Shown here: in pieces, positions 8,542 through 17,379 of the stretch
Layout: the number at the start of each line of letters is the position of its first letter
Position numbering within the stretch: position 1 is the stretch's first letter
NCBI RefSeq assembly: GCF_029760855.1
Contig: NZ_SOSI01000006.1
Span: 62,001 to 126,000 of the forward strand
DNA length: 64,000 nt
Origin: Erythrobacter litoralis
GTDB taxonomy: Bacteria; Pseudomonadota; Alphaproteobacteria; Sphingomonadales; Sphingomonadaceae
Reading direction: 5' to 3'
The notes under the pieces: model-generated
The model's input: only the letters and a program-made list of their open reading frames with translations
Told to the model about the DNA's origin: nothing
Database searches by the model: none
Translations under genes and position numbers: made by a program

Positions 8542-10715
8542 ACCTTTCGCTTTCCGAAGATCAAGCAATGCTGGCGGACGAATTTCGCAAGTTCTTCGGC
8601 GACCTCAGCTCGATGGAGCGCGTCCGGAAAGCTGAAGAAGAAGGCGGCTTCGACCGCGAGCTCTGGCAAGCAATAGGCGAAATGGGCGCACTCGCCATGC
8701 GCCTGCCCGGTGAAGACGGCTTCGGAACATTTGATGCCGGGCTGGTCGCATTCGAAGCCGGCCGCCAACTAGTCAGCGGCCCCCTCATCGAAGGCATGCT
8801 CGCATCGCGATTGCTAGCCCAGTTGCAGGCACCGGACGAATTGCTGGAACGTGCGAGTACGGGTGATGCAGTCGTGACGCTAGCCCTGGCAGAGGCGAGT
8901 AGTGGTCCCCAGATCGTTCCGGGCGGGGCGATTGCTGATGCCGTGCTCGTACTCGATGGCGCTCAAGTTAAATTGGCGCGGCCCAGCGAACGCGCATCAC
9001 CCGAGAATCTCGCCGGCCAACCCATCGTCTCAATCGACTTTTCCGAATGCGAGTTGGAGAATCTTGAGGGTAGCAACGATGCCCGCAGTCTGTTTCTGGC
9101 TGCGCTCGAGGAATGGAAGTTGCTCACCGCAGCTCACCTTACCGGGATGGGCCTGCGTGCACTCGAGCTGGCTGGCGACTATGCCAAGGAGCGCGAGCAA
9201 TTCGGCAGGCCCATCGCGACTTTCCAGGCAATAGCTCACCCGCTTGCTGACATGGCGTCGGAAATGACCGGCAGCGATATGCTGTGGCGCTGGGCAATCA
9301 CGGAGATCGCGCAAGGCGGAGAACAGTCGACTGCTGCGGCACCGATGGCGTATTGGTTCGCCGCACAGGCATCATCGCAGGCAGTCTATCGCGCTCAGCA
9401 TACTTTCGGCGGATATGGCCTCGCGCTGGAGTACGATATCCAGCTTTACGTCAGGCGGGCCCGCGCTGTTGCTGCGGTCCTGGGCGACCCGCGAGACCAG
9501 TTGATTGTCGCTGGCAAGCGCCTTTGGCTAGACGAGACATCGCCTCTCCCCGAAGTCGGCAGCGCCCAGGTCGAGTTTGGTTATGGCGAGGAAGCCGTTG
9601 CTTTCGCGGAGGAGACCCGAACGTTCTTTCAGAAGGAGTTGACGCAAGAATATCGCGACAACGCTCATTTTTCCTACGATGGTCATGACTGGGACCTCAA
9701 CAAGAAAATGGGTAAGGCGCGGCTGCTGTTTCCCAGCTGGCCAATCGAACATGGTGGTCGCGGACTGGACGACCTTGCGACGGCTGCTGCCCTGCAAGTC
9801 TGGGAAGATGAAGGCGTCACCTCGCATTCGCAATATGTCTCCAACCTCGTTGGCCATTCGATCATTCATTTCGGATCGGATGAATTGAAAGCAGACATCG
9901 TACCACGCCTCGCTGATGGCGAAATCATCTCCTGCCTTGGCTTTTCCGAGCCACATTCCGGCAGCGACGTCTTCGCGGCGAAAACGAAGGCGCGTCAGGC
10001 CGATGACGGAAGCGGTGACTGGATCATCGACGGCCAGAAAATGTGGACGAGCGGCGCAAATCTCGCCCATCACGTGTTTCTTCTCGCGCGCACTGATCAT
10101 GAAGCACCCAAGCACCGGGGCATGACCGTATTCCTGGTGCCGCTGGATGATCCTGGCGTCGAAATCCATCCGGTCCACACGTTTCAGGACGAGCGGACCA
10201 ATGCTACCTTCTACGAAAACGTGCGCGTGCCGGACAGCTATCGCATCGGCCCGGTCAATGGCGGTCTCGAGGTGATGGGCTTTGCCCTCACCATTGAACA
10301 GGGTGGCGGCGGTTTTGTCGGTCCACACCGTCACGCCGTCGAAGCAGCGGTTGAGTGGGCTGAAGAAGCAGGCCGTATCGTCGAGCCGCGCGTCCTTGAA
10401 CGCATTGCCGCTGCAGCCACGCGCAACCGTGCATCCTATTTGCTATACTGGCGTGCGCTGCACCTGAAAGCAGAAGGCGGTGATCGTGCAGCCGGGCCGA
10501 TGAGCAAACTCTACGGGTCTGAATCCTTGCTCAAGGACGCGGTCGATCTGTTCGAACTGGCCGCTCCCGACACGCTAATTCGCGGGAAACATGGCGCACA
10601 GCGTCTCGAACATGAAATGCGCCACGCTTCTGTGACGACCGTCTACGGCGGCACCAGCGAGGTCCATCGCAGCCAGGTGGCCGAAGCCTTCTTCGGCTTG
10701 CCCAAGAGCAGGTAG
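8538..10715 (+). CDS. two-domain fused acyl-CoA dehydrogenase (FadE34-like architecture)
   Basis: 725 residues, about twice the usual acyl-CoA dehydrogenase. Residues 1 to about 340 form one unit, with YAKEREQFGRPIATFQAIAH and FGGYGLALEYDIQLYVRRARA. From about 345 a second complete unit follows, with FSEPHSGSDVFAAKTKA and a C-terminal YGGTSEVHRSQVAEAFFG. Mycobacterial FadE34, which oxidises steroid side-chain acyl-CoAs, has the same fused layout. The GTG start overlaps the ligase stop by 4 bases. It presumably introduces a double bond into a bulky acyl-CoA; which half binds FAD productively cannot be told by eye. Confidence 0.9.
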   Translation: MNLSLSEDQAMLADEFRKFFGDLSSMERVRKAEEEGGFDRELWQAIGEMGALAMRLPGEDGFGTFDAGLVAFEAGRQLVSGPLIEGMLASRLLAQLQAPDELLERASTGDAVVTLALAEASSGPQIVPGGAIADAVLVLDGAQVKLARPSERASPENLAGQPIVSIDFSECELENLEGSNDARSLFLAALEEWKLLTAAHLTGMGLRALELAGDYAKEREQFGRPIATFQAIAHPLADMASEMTGSDMLWRWAITEIAQGGEQSTAAAPMAYWFAAQASSQAVYRAQHTFGGYGLALEYDIQLYVRRARAVAAVLGDPRDQLIVAGKRLWLDETSPLPEVGSAQVEFGYGEEAVAFAEETRTFFQKELTQEYRDNAHFSYDGHDWDLNKKMGKARLLFPSWPIEHGGRGLDDLATAAALQVWEDEGVTSHSQYVSNLVGHSIIHFGSDELKADIVPRLADGEIISCLGFSEPHSGSDVFAAKTKARQADDGSGDWIIDGQKMWTSGANLAHHVFLLARTDHEAPKHRGMTVFLVPLDDPGVEIHPVHTFQDERTNATFYENVRVPDSYRIGPVNGGLEVMGFALTIEQGGGGFVGPHRHAVEAAVEWAEEAGRIVEPRVLERIAAAATRNRASYLLYWRALHLKAEGGDRAAGPMSKLYGSESLLKDAVDLFELAAPDTLIRGKHGAQRLEHEMRHASVTTVYGGTSEVHRSQVAEAFFGLPKSR

Positions 10716-10719
10716 ACAG

Positions 10720-11898
10720 ATGCGTCTGATCGAAGATCCGAAACTCGACCAGTTTCGCGCCGAATGCCGCGATTGGCTGCAGGACAATGTGCCCAAGGGG
10801 CCACGACCTGCAGAAGGTCTTGCGTTACGCGAATATGACCTTGCGTGGCAGCGGACCCAATATGACGGCGGCTGGGCAGGCGTATCGTGGCCAGAGGAAT
10901 TTGGCGGACGAGGTCTGTCCGTTCTTGAGCAACTCATATGGCACGAGGAATATGCCCGAGCAGGCGCCCCGCCCTCCGCCTCGATGTTCGTTGCATTGAG
11001 CCACGCTGGACCCACGATCATCGTCCAGGGCTCTGATCAGCAAAAACGCACGTACCTTCCGCCGATCCTCAAAGGCGAAGAAAATTGGTGCCAAGGGTTC
11101 TCCGAACCGGGCGCCGGATCAGACCTTGCATCCCTTAAGACCCGCGGCGTCGTAGACGGTGACCATCTTGTCGTTACCGGGACCAAGATCTGGACCAGTT
11201 ATGCAGAAGGTGCCAACCGGCAGGAACTGCTCGTTCGCACCAATCCGGACGAACCGCGTCATCGCGGTTTGACATGGATCGTTTGCGACATGGATCTGCC
11301 CGGCATCGACATCCGCCCGATTACCGCGATGAGCGGTGTGACCCATTTCGCGCAGGTATTTTATGACGAAGTACGCATCCCGCTCGCCAATGTAGTGGGC
11401 GAGATCAACAAGGGTTGGAATATCGCCATGACGACGCTTGGATTCGAGCGCGGCACGGGGACAATTGCACACCAGATCGAACTCGCGAACGGCGTCGAAC
11501 GGCTGATCGAGGCGGCTCGAGGTACTGTCGATCCATTGACCAATCGATCGATGATCGACGACGAAGCCATCGCGGCGAAACTGGCGGGCCTGCGGGCAGA
11601 AGTCATGGCACTGCGATCTCTGACCGTCGCTTCGGTATCGCGCGGGATGCGCGAAGAAGTCCCGGGCGCGGAAGGCAATATCCCTGCCCTCTATTTTGGC
11701 GAACTGACCCGCCGCGTGAACGGCGCAGCTCTCGAAATCTTCGGGTCTTCCGCCTTGGTTCGCGATGGAGCCCACAACTGGCCACTTCATTACTTGGAAA
11801 GCTTCAAATGGGCGATCGGTGGGGGTACGTCGGAAATCCGCCGCAATGTCATCGGTGAGCGCGTACTCCAGCTGCCACGTGGTCCCAGAGCTATATGA
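10720..11898 (+). CDS. acyl-CoA dehydrogenase, large subunit type
   Basis: 392 residues. It has the N-terminal helical domain, the middle beta domain (QGFSEPGAGSDLASLKT) and the C-terminal bundle ending IGGGTSEIRRNVIGERVLQLPR, a standard FAD-binding tail. It starts 4 bases after the fused enzyme and overlaps the next gene by 4. Paired with the 324-residue neighbour it matches the size and gene order of heterotetrameric acyl-CoA dehydrogenases such as mycobacterial FadE28-FadE29 (387 and 339 residues). Confidence 0.93.
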   Translation: MRLIEDPKLDQFRAECRDWLQDNVPKGPRPAEGLALREYDLAWQRTQYDGGWAGVSWPEEFGGRGLSVLEQLIWHEEYARAGAPPSASMFVALSHAGPTIIVQGSDQQKRTYLPPILKGEENWCQGFSEPGAGSDLASLKTRGVVDGDHLVVTGTKIWTSYAEGANRQELLVRTNPDEPRHRGLTWIVCDMDLPGIDIRPITAMSGVTHFAQVFYDEVRIPLANVVGEINKGWNIAMTTLGFERGTGTIAHQIELANGVERLIEAARGTVDPLTNRSMIDDEAIAAKLAGLRAEVMALRSLTVASVSRGMREEVPGAEGNIPALYFGELTRRVNGAALEIFGSSALVRDGAHNWPLHYLESFKWAIGGGTSEIRRNVIGERVLQLPRGPRAI

Positions 11899-12869
11899 GC
11901 CACGATATGATCATAGATCTCCATCCGACCGAAGACCAACAGATGATCGCCGACAGCATCGGCGGGATGCTTGCGGACGCCCTTCCTGTGTCGCGGCTGC
12001 GCGAAGAAAGCGGTCACGCCGGTGCGATCGAGCGCAGTCTGTGGAACGACCTGGCCGAAATGGGTCTTTTCGGCATGGGTATCGCGGAGGAAGATGGCGG
12101 AGCGGGGTACGGATTGCCCGAGGAGATCGTCGCAGCACGCGAGCTGGGTCGCGTACTCGCCTCACCTTCTGTCCTGGCACAGATGGCAGCTGTACACCTG
12201 TCCGAGGACAACGTGCGAGAGGCGCTCATCGCGGGCAAAGAACGCGCAGCTTTCGCAGCGCGCGGCTTGGGCGGCGAGGTTCTACTATTCGACGGCGCTG
12301 GTGCAGACCATGTCGTCCTGCTTTCGGACACAGCGGTCCTTGCATCATGTGAGATGTTTGACTGGCAAAGCGCTGTATCCATGGATGAAACACTGACGAT
12401 CCATCGATCACCCCATACCGATCCGACCGAAGACACGCGGTCGCCGATTGCTGACCGGATTTCGCTCCTGCTCTCTGCCGCGCTTTCAGGGATGGCGCAT
12501 GGGGCCACGGCGTTGGCAGTCGAGTATGCGTCGCAGCGTGAACAATTTGGTCAGCCGATCGGATCGTTTCAGGCCATAAAACACCAATTGGCCGACATGC
12601 GCGTGCGTGCCGACGCCGCCGACAGCCAGACCATGGTTGCAGCCGTAGCCTTCGGGCGAGGCAATAACGACAGGAATGAAGTTGCAGCAGCGCGCTGGCT
12701 TGCAGGAGACGCAGCAATCTCCAATGCCAAGGCGGGTATCCAGGTTCACGGGGGTATGGGCTTCACCGCAGAATGCGACGCGCATCTTTTCCTGAAGCGA
12801 GCGCACACATTTGCATCGCTGGGAAGCTCGCGCAGGGCCGAAGAACGGCGCCTGCTCGATCAGCAATGA
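11895..12869 (+). CDS. acyl-CoA dehydrogenase, small subunit type
   Basis: 324 residues, shorter than a stand-alone enzyme. The middle beta domain is reduced. The C-terminal domain has YASQREQFGQPIGSFQAIKHQLADM and IQVHGGMGFTAECDAHLFLKRA. The ATG overlaps the previous stop by 4 bases, so translational coupling to the 392-residue gene is expected. It probably forms a heteromer with that protein. It ends 3 bases before the convergent SDR gene. Confidence 0.9.
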   Translation: MSHDMIIDLHPTEDQQMIADSIGGMLADALPVSRLREESGHAGAIERSLWNDLAEMGLFGMGIAEEDGGAGYGLPEEIVAARELGRVLASPSVLAQMAAVHLSEDNVREALIAGKERAAFAARGLGGEVLLFDGAGADHVVLLSDTAVLASCEMFDWQSAVSMDETLTIHRSPHTDPTEDTRSPIADRISLLLSAALSGMAHGATALAVEYASQREQFGQPIGSFQAIKHQLADMRVRADAADSQTMVAAVAFGRGNNDRNEVAAARWLAGDAAISNAKAGIQVHGGMGFTAECDAHLFLKRAHTFASLGSSRRAEERRLLDQQ

Positions 12870-12872
12870 TCG

Positions 12873-13661
12873 TCAAAGGTTGGGGTTGTCGTCCGCCGAT
12901 ATCGGCGGAACCGCCATCCAGCCGCCATCGACGATTATATTCTGTCCATTGATGAAATTGGCAGCGTCAGAAAGGGCGAAGGCGATGGTCTCTGCCACCT
13001 CCTCTGGCGTGCCGAAACGACCTGCGGGCAATTTGCGTTCGAAAAGTGCGTTCATCTCGTCCGAAGGCGTAATGCGGGGCGTAGCGATCGGCCCCGGTGA
13101 GACACAATTCACGCGAATGCCGAGCTTTCGCCACTCAACAGCCATCGACTTCGCAAGTGCGACCATTCCGGCCTTTGCAGCGCCATAAGCCGCGTGGCGG
13201 GCTGCGCCCTGTTCGCCCCCGATCGAACCGGTAAACACAAGAGAACCTCTCTTGCCTTCGTCCTTCAACCGGCGGACCATGGTCCTCCCGATAAGGAACA
13301 TGGGCCTCAGGTTCAGCGCCAGCTGATCGTCCCACACCTGCGTTTCCATCGCCAACAGGTCGCAAAAGCCAGCAGTTCCAATAATGTTGGCCGAAAGCGA
13401 TGGTGTCCCGAAGAGCTCGTTCGCAGCGTCGACCACCCTGATGATCGATTCCTCGCTCATAACGTCGCCTGCCACTGAAGCGGCGTTCAGCCCTTCACCA
13501 CAAAGCTCCTCAGCCAATGCATCACCGGCTTCGGGTTTGCGTCCCACGATCACGACCTTGGCGCCCCGGGATGCCAGCAGGCGTGACGTCGCTTCACCGA
13601 TACCGGCAGCCCCGCCCCACACAATGGTACATTGGCCTTCCAGATCGAGAGAATTCGTCAC
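12873..13661 (-). CDS. SDR-family oxidoreductase
   Basis: 262 residues. The cofactor loop reads WGGAAGIGEA in place of the usual TGxxxGIG, an atypical Thr-to-Trp change. VIVGRKP follows beta-2, an arginine that hints at NADP(H). The catalytic Ser is in FTGSIGG and the active-site pair is YGAAK. It overlaps the IclR gene upstream by 4 bases, so regulator and dehydrogenase form one minus-strand unit divergent from the BVMO1 unit. Confidence 0.88.
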   Translation of the reverse strand: MTNSLDLEGQCTIVWGGAAGIGEATSRLLASRGAKVVIVGRKPEAGDALAEELCGEGLNAASVAGDVMSEESIIRVVDAANELFGTPSLSANIIGTAGFCDLLAMETQVWDDQLALNLRPMFLIGRTMVRRLKDEGKRGSLVFTGSIGGEQGAARHAAYGAAKAGMVALAKSMAVEWRKLGIRVNCVSPGPIATPRITPSDEMNALFERKLPAGRFGTPEEVAETIAFALSDAANFINGQNIIVDGGWMAVPPISADDNPNL

Positions 13662-14551
13662 AATCCGACTCCCACTTCCATGTTTCGGTTGTCCGCCCAG
13701 CTCTCATTGCAAGTTTCGACCAGGGCAAGCGCATCGCGCTGCAACTGCCTGCCTTTGATCGGGGCCTCGGAATAGCTGACGCCGATGTTGTAGATCACAC
13801 GACCGTGCCTGTCGAAAATCGGGGCGGAGAGGTTCTGGACCCAGTATTCCTGATCAGCGTCTATAGCCTCCGGTTGGTAGAGACCATTGTCCATCGCCGC
13901 CAAGAGCATGGCCAGCCGCCCCTCCTCGATACCGTCGCCTTGCGATTCCACCAGATGCCGAGTGAATGCACCGTGCTCGGCAGAACGGAGCGAAACCAGA
14001 AATCCTCGCTCCCTTAACAAAGCAAGCGCACCTTCGTGCGCCTCTCGAGCCGCCTGTGAAGTGCTGGGTCCGTCCGGAGCGCACCAAGCCGCGGCATCGT
14101 CATCTTCAGACCATGCAAAGAACAGGCCACCAAGCGGCGCCCTAAGAGGTACACGCTGACCGACACGCAAGCTCGCTGCCTTACCGCCGAGACCTGCAAA
14201 ACGGGCGACGCCGATGATGTCGCTGCCTGCTCGCGCGGTCAGCAACGTTTCACGTCCGCTCGCCAGCGCCCAGTCTTGTGCGACACGTCGAGCCTGTGTC
14301 AGCAAAGGATCATGTCGCGCGGCCGCTTCACCGATGGCCACCACTGCAGGTGCAAGCCAATAGGTTTTGCGTTCCGGATCGCGGAGCAGATACCCCCTCT
14401 GCATCAGGACGTTGAGAATGGCGTGACAGGACGATGCGTTCGTCCCTGTCAGGCGAACGATGTCCGAAAGGGTGAAGGTTTCCGCCGGTTGCCCGGCCAT
14501 GAGATCTACGATCTCCAGCGCGCGAAGTGCGGAAAGGGCTGGCCTGCTCAT
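13658..14551 (-). CDS. IclR-family transcriptional regulator
   Basis: 297 residues. A winged helix-turn-helix is near residues 10-70 (TFTLSDIVRLTGTNASSCHAIL ... RGYLLRDPERKTYWLAP), then an IclR effector domain. The gene is divergent from the BVMO1 gene, with a 36-bp dyad in the gap. IclR members often repress or activate a divergent catabolic operon in response to its substrate; that is the likely role here. Confidence 0.88.
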   Translation of the reverse strand: MSRPALSALRALEIVDLMAGQPAETFTLSDIVRLTGTNASSCHAILNVLMQRGYLLRDPERKTYWLAPAVVAIGEAAARHDPLLTQARRVAQDWALASGRETLLTARAGSDIIGVARFAGLGGKAASLRVGQRVPLRAPLGGLFFAWSEDDDAAAWCAPDGPSTSQAAREAHEGALALLRERGFLVSLRSAEHGAFTRHLVESQGDGIEEGRLAMLLAAMDNGLYQPEAIDADQEYWVQNLSAPIFDRHGRVIYNIGVSYSEAPIKGRQLQRDALALVETCNESWADNRNMEVGVGL

Positions 14552-14577
14552 ACAGTGAGACTAGCGGTGCGATCTGT

Positions 14578-14613
14578 TTTTGCAACAGCGAAATACATTT
14601 CGACATTGCAAAA
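14578..14613. promoter_or_regulatory. 36-bp nested dyad, probable IclR operator
   Basis: TTTTGCAA and TTGCAAAA form the outer arms, CGAAAT and ATTTCG the inner arms around AC. In each 18-base half, 14 positions match symmetrically. It sits 27 bases upstream of the IclR start and 47 bases before the BVMO1 start, which fits control of both directions. Confidence 0.65.
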
Positions 14614-14660
14614 TATGGCGAATCGGTTAAAGAGGTAGAGGAATTAGAGGAGCCAAGGTA

Positions 14661-16580
14661 GTGATCGATCGTGCATTCATTCTTCGCGGACTTGAGGTGG
14701 CCGACCTCGATGCGGTGAAAATCACCCTTTTCCACCACACGCGTGACGCAACCCTCAAGCAACTGCCTCTGGCCGCCAAGATGAGCGACGAGCAAAAAAC
14801 GGACCTGCGCATAAAGGCTGCCGACTGGCTGCTTGAGAATGCGTCCGACTCTCGAGTCGAGCAGCCCTCGCCAGACGCCATGCGCGAAATGATGGAAATG
14901 GGCACCGGTTCACCGATCGGCGACAAAGAGTATAATGCCCGCGCCCCGATCGCCGGCTTCGAAGACTATCCCTATTTCGCCCAATGGCAGGATGAAGCAC
15001 CGGAAATTCCCGAAGACTTCAAGGTCGCGATCATTGGCAGCGGATTCGCCGGCGTCGGCATGGGCAAGCAGTTCGACATACTCGGTATCGACTATGTGAT
15101 CCTCGAGCGCCGTCCCGAACCGGGCGGGGTCTGGAGCATCAACACCTATCCGGACGTGCGCGTGGACACCATGTCGGTGACCTATGAACTCGCTTTTGAA
15201 CGCAAGTTCCATTGGAAGGAATATTTCGGCCGCGGCAGCACTGTGCGGAAGCACTTGGATGACGTGTCTCGCAGCCATGGAATGCACGCCAAAACTCTCT
15301 TCGAGCACGACGTGAAAGAAGCCCGCTGGGATCCTGCTGCCAGCCTCTGGCGCCTCACCGTCGCCTCGCCGGAAGGTGAGAAGGTCATATCGGTCAACGC
15401 TGTTGTTTCCTGCAGCGGCCTTTTCGCTACTCCGAAGATCATCGAATTTCCCGGCAAAGAGTCTTTCGAAGGCGAAATCGTCCACACCGCCGAATGGCCT
15501 GCCGACCTTCAATTCAAAGGCCGCAAATTGGCGACCATCGGCAACGGATCCACCGGCGTACAGATTTTGGGTGCCCTCGCTCGCGAGGCCGAGCACGTTA
15601 GCGTTTTCCAGCGCACGCCCCAATGGATCACGCCCCGCGCAGGCTACGGGCGCCCGATCGAGGAAGAGCACCTCTGGCTGATCGAAAACTTCCCCGGCTA
15701 TCGCAACTGGTGGCGGTTCACGGCTACCGTACCGCTGTTCGACACGCATAAGCTCATGCTGCCCGACCCTGAATGGCAGGCACAGGGCGGCGTGGTAAAC
15801 GAAGGCAACGATGCCATGCGAGAGGTTCTAAAGAACTATATCGCAGACCAGGTGAATGGCGACGAAGAGCTCATTGCGCAGCTCACCCCGGACTATGCCC
15901 CCCTTTCCCGTCGCCCGGTGGTGGACAACGGCTGGTACAAGGCGCTCACCCGCGACAACGTCGATCTCGTAAGCAAGCCGATCAAGCGGCTCGTCGCCAA
16001 CGGCATCGAGACCGAAGACGGCGAAATCCATGAGTGCGATCTCATTGTGACGGCGACCGGATATGCCGTCGAAAAGTATCTGTGGCCGACGCGCTACAAG
16101 GGCGATCACGGGCAAGACTTGCATGACGAATGGGATTCGAAGGATGGTGCGCGTGCTTACATCGGGCTGATGCATCCGGGCTTCCCGAATTTCTTCTCGA
16201 TTTATGGTCCGAATTCGCAACCGATTTCCGGCGGTCCGCAGCAACCGGTGTGGTTCGCCACCTGGGGCAGCTTTGCCGCCCGTATGCTCATGCGTATGCT
16301 GGAAGAGGGCAAATCACAGGTCGAAGTCACCCGCGAGGCTTACGACGCCTACAACGCGGCACTCGATGAAGAATCGAAGCAGCTTGTTCAGCTTAGCGCT
16401 CTCGGTGGGGCGGATAAGAACTACTATCTGAATGCCGACCAAGGCGGACGTCTGCAGGTAAACGCACCGTGGTATAGTCCTGAATATCATCGTCTGCTGA
16501 CAGAAATCGATTGGGATGCCGTCAAATTCTCCGGTCATGCCGAGATGACATCCGAAGACAAATTACAGGGAGCAGCCTGA
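14661..16580 (+). CDS. Baeyer-Villiger-type flavin monooxygenase (BVMO1)
   Basis: 639 residues with a GTG start. About 120 residues of N-terminal extension precede the first Rossmann motif, GSGFAGVG (about 125). The BVMO fingerprint FxGxxxHxxxWP appears as FEGEIVHTAEWP near 268, and the NADPH Rossmann motif GNGSTG near 293. It would convert a cyclic or linear ketone to a lactone or ester with O2 and NADPH. An AGAGGTAG string and AGGAG lie just upstream. The stop overlaps the next SDR start as TGATG. Confidence 0.92.
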   Translation: MIDRAFILRGLEVADLDAVKITLFHHTRDATLKQLPLAAKMSDEQKTDLRIKAADWLLENASDSRVEQPSPDAMREMMEMGTGSPIGDKEYNARAPIAGFEDYPYFAQWQDEAPEIPEDFKVAIIGSGFAGVGMGKQFDILGIDYVILERRPEPGGVWSINTYPDVRVDTMSVTYELAFERKFHWKEYFGRGSTVRKHLDDVSRSHGMHAKTLFEHDVKEARWDPAASLWRLTVASPEGEKVISVNAVVSCSGLFATPKIIEFPGKESFEGEIVHTAEWPADLQFKGRKLATIGNGSTGVQILGALAREAEHVSVFQRTPQWITPRAGYGRPIEEEHLWLIENFPGYRNWWRFTATVPLFDTHKLMLPDPEWQAQGGVVNEGNDAMREVLKNYIADQVNGDEELIAQLTPDYAPLSRRPVVDNGWYKALTRDNVDLVSKPIKRLVANGIETEDGEIHECDLIVTATGYAVEKYLWPTRYKGDHGQDLHDEWDSKDGARAYIGLMHPGFPNFFSIYGPNSQPISGGPQQPVWFATWGSFAARMLMRMLEEGKSQVEVTREAYDAYNAALDEESKQLVQLSALGGADKNYYLNADQGGRLQVNAPWYSPEYHRLLTEIDWDAVKFSGHAEMTSEDKLQGAA

Positions 16581-17368
16581 TGGACGCACTCGATTTCAAC
16601 GGTCGCGTGGCAGTAGTTACGGGAGCGGGCTCGGGCATCGGCAAGGCAATGGCCTTCGAAGCGGCAAAGCGCGGCATGACCGTTGCCCTCGCCGACATTG
16701 CCGAAGATGCTGTTACGGAGACGCTTCGCCAGATCGAGGCAGATGGCGGCAAGGGCCTAGCGCGAAAACTCGATATCCGAGACGCCGACGCCTTTGATGC
16801 CTTCGCAAATGAAGTGATCAAAGAATTCGGCATGCCAGCCGCTGTCTTCGCCAATGCCGGGATCTTGAATTACGGATCGACGCTCAGGCCTGATCTCGAA
16901 ATCTGGCGGCGCTCGCTGGATATCAATATTCTCGGGGTTATTCACACGGTCCATGCATTTCTCGGCAAGATGCTGGACTCCGGTGAAAGCGGCCAGTTCG
17001 TCATCACCGGTTCTATGGGGAGCTTTGTCGCAGCACCGGAATTGGCTTCCTACACTGCTGCGAAGCACGGTGTCTGGGCAATTTGCGAGGCTCTGCGCAT
17101 GGAACTCGGCAGCCAGGAAAAGGTCGGGGTTTCGATGCTTGCCCCGCCGCGGGTAGATACGCCCCTGCTCAAGGAAAGCGTTGCCCGCACCACCGCAGCC
17201 GCTGGCGAGGAAGCAGGCAAGCAGATCCGAGGCGGAGCAATGACGCCCGAAGCGATTGCAGAAGCCGCCTTCAAAGGTGCCGAGACACGCGAATTCTACA
17301 TAACGCCACAGATCGACGACGTGGCACCGATGATCCGCGATCGCATCTCTCGCCTGCTCGACCGTTGA
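16580..17368 (+). CDS. SDR-family oxidoreductase
   Basis: 262 residues from the ATG that shares its A with the BVMO1 stop. It has TGAGSGIG, LADIAED after beta-2, ANAG, catalytic Ser in ITGSMGS and YTAAK. Tight coupling to BVMO1 suggests it makes the ketone that BVMO1 oxidises, or acts on the next alcohol. MFS gene follows 11 bases later. Confidence 0.9.
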   Translation: MDALDFNGRVAVVTGAGSGIGKAMAFEAAKRGMTVALADIAEDAVTETLRQIEADGGKGLARKLDIRDADAFDAFANEVIKEFGMPAAVFANAGILNYGSTLRPDLEIWRRSLDINILGVIHTVHAFLGKMLDSGESGQFVITGSMGSFVAAPELASYTAAKHGVWAICEALRMELGSQEKVGVSMLAPPRVDTPLLKESVARTTAAAGEEAGKQIRGGAMTPEAIAEAAFKGAETREFYITPQIDDVAPMIRDRISRLLDR

Positions 17369-17379
17369 TCGGATAGCCG

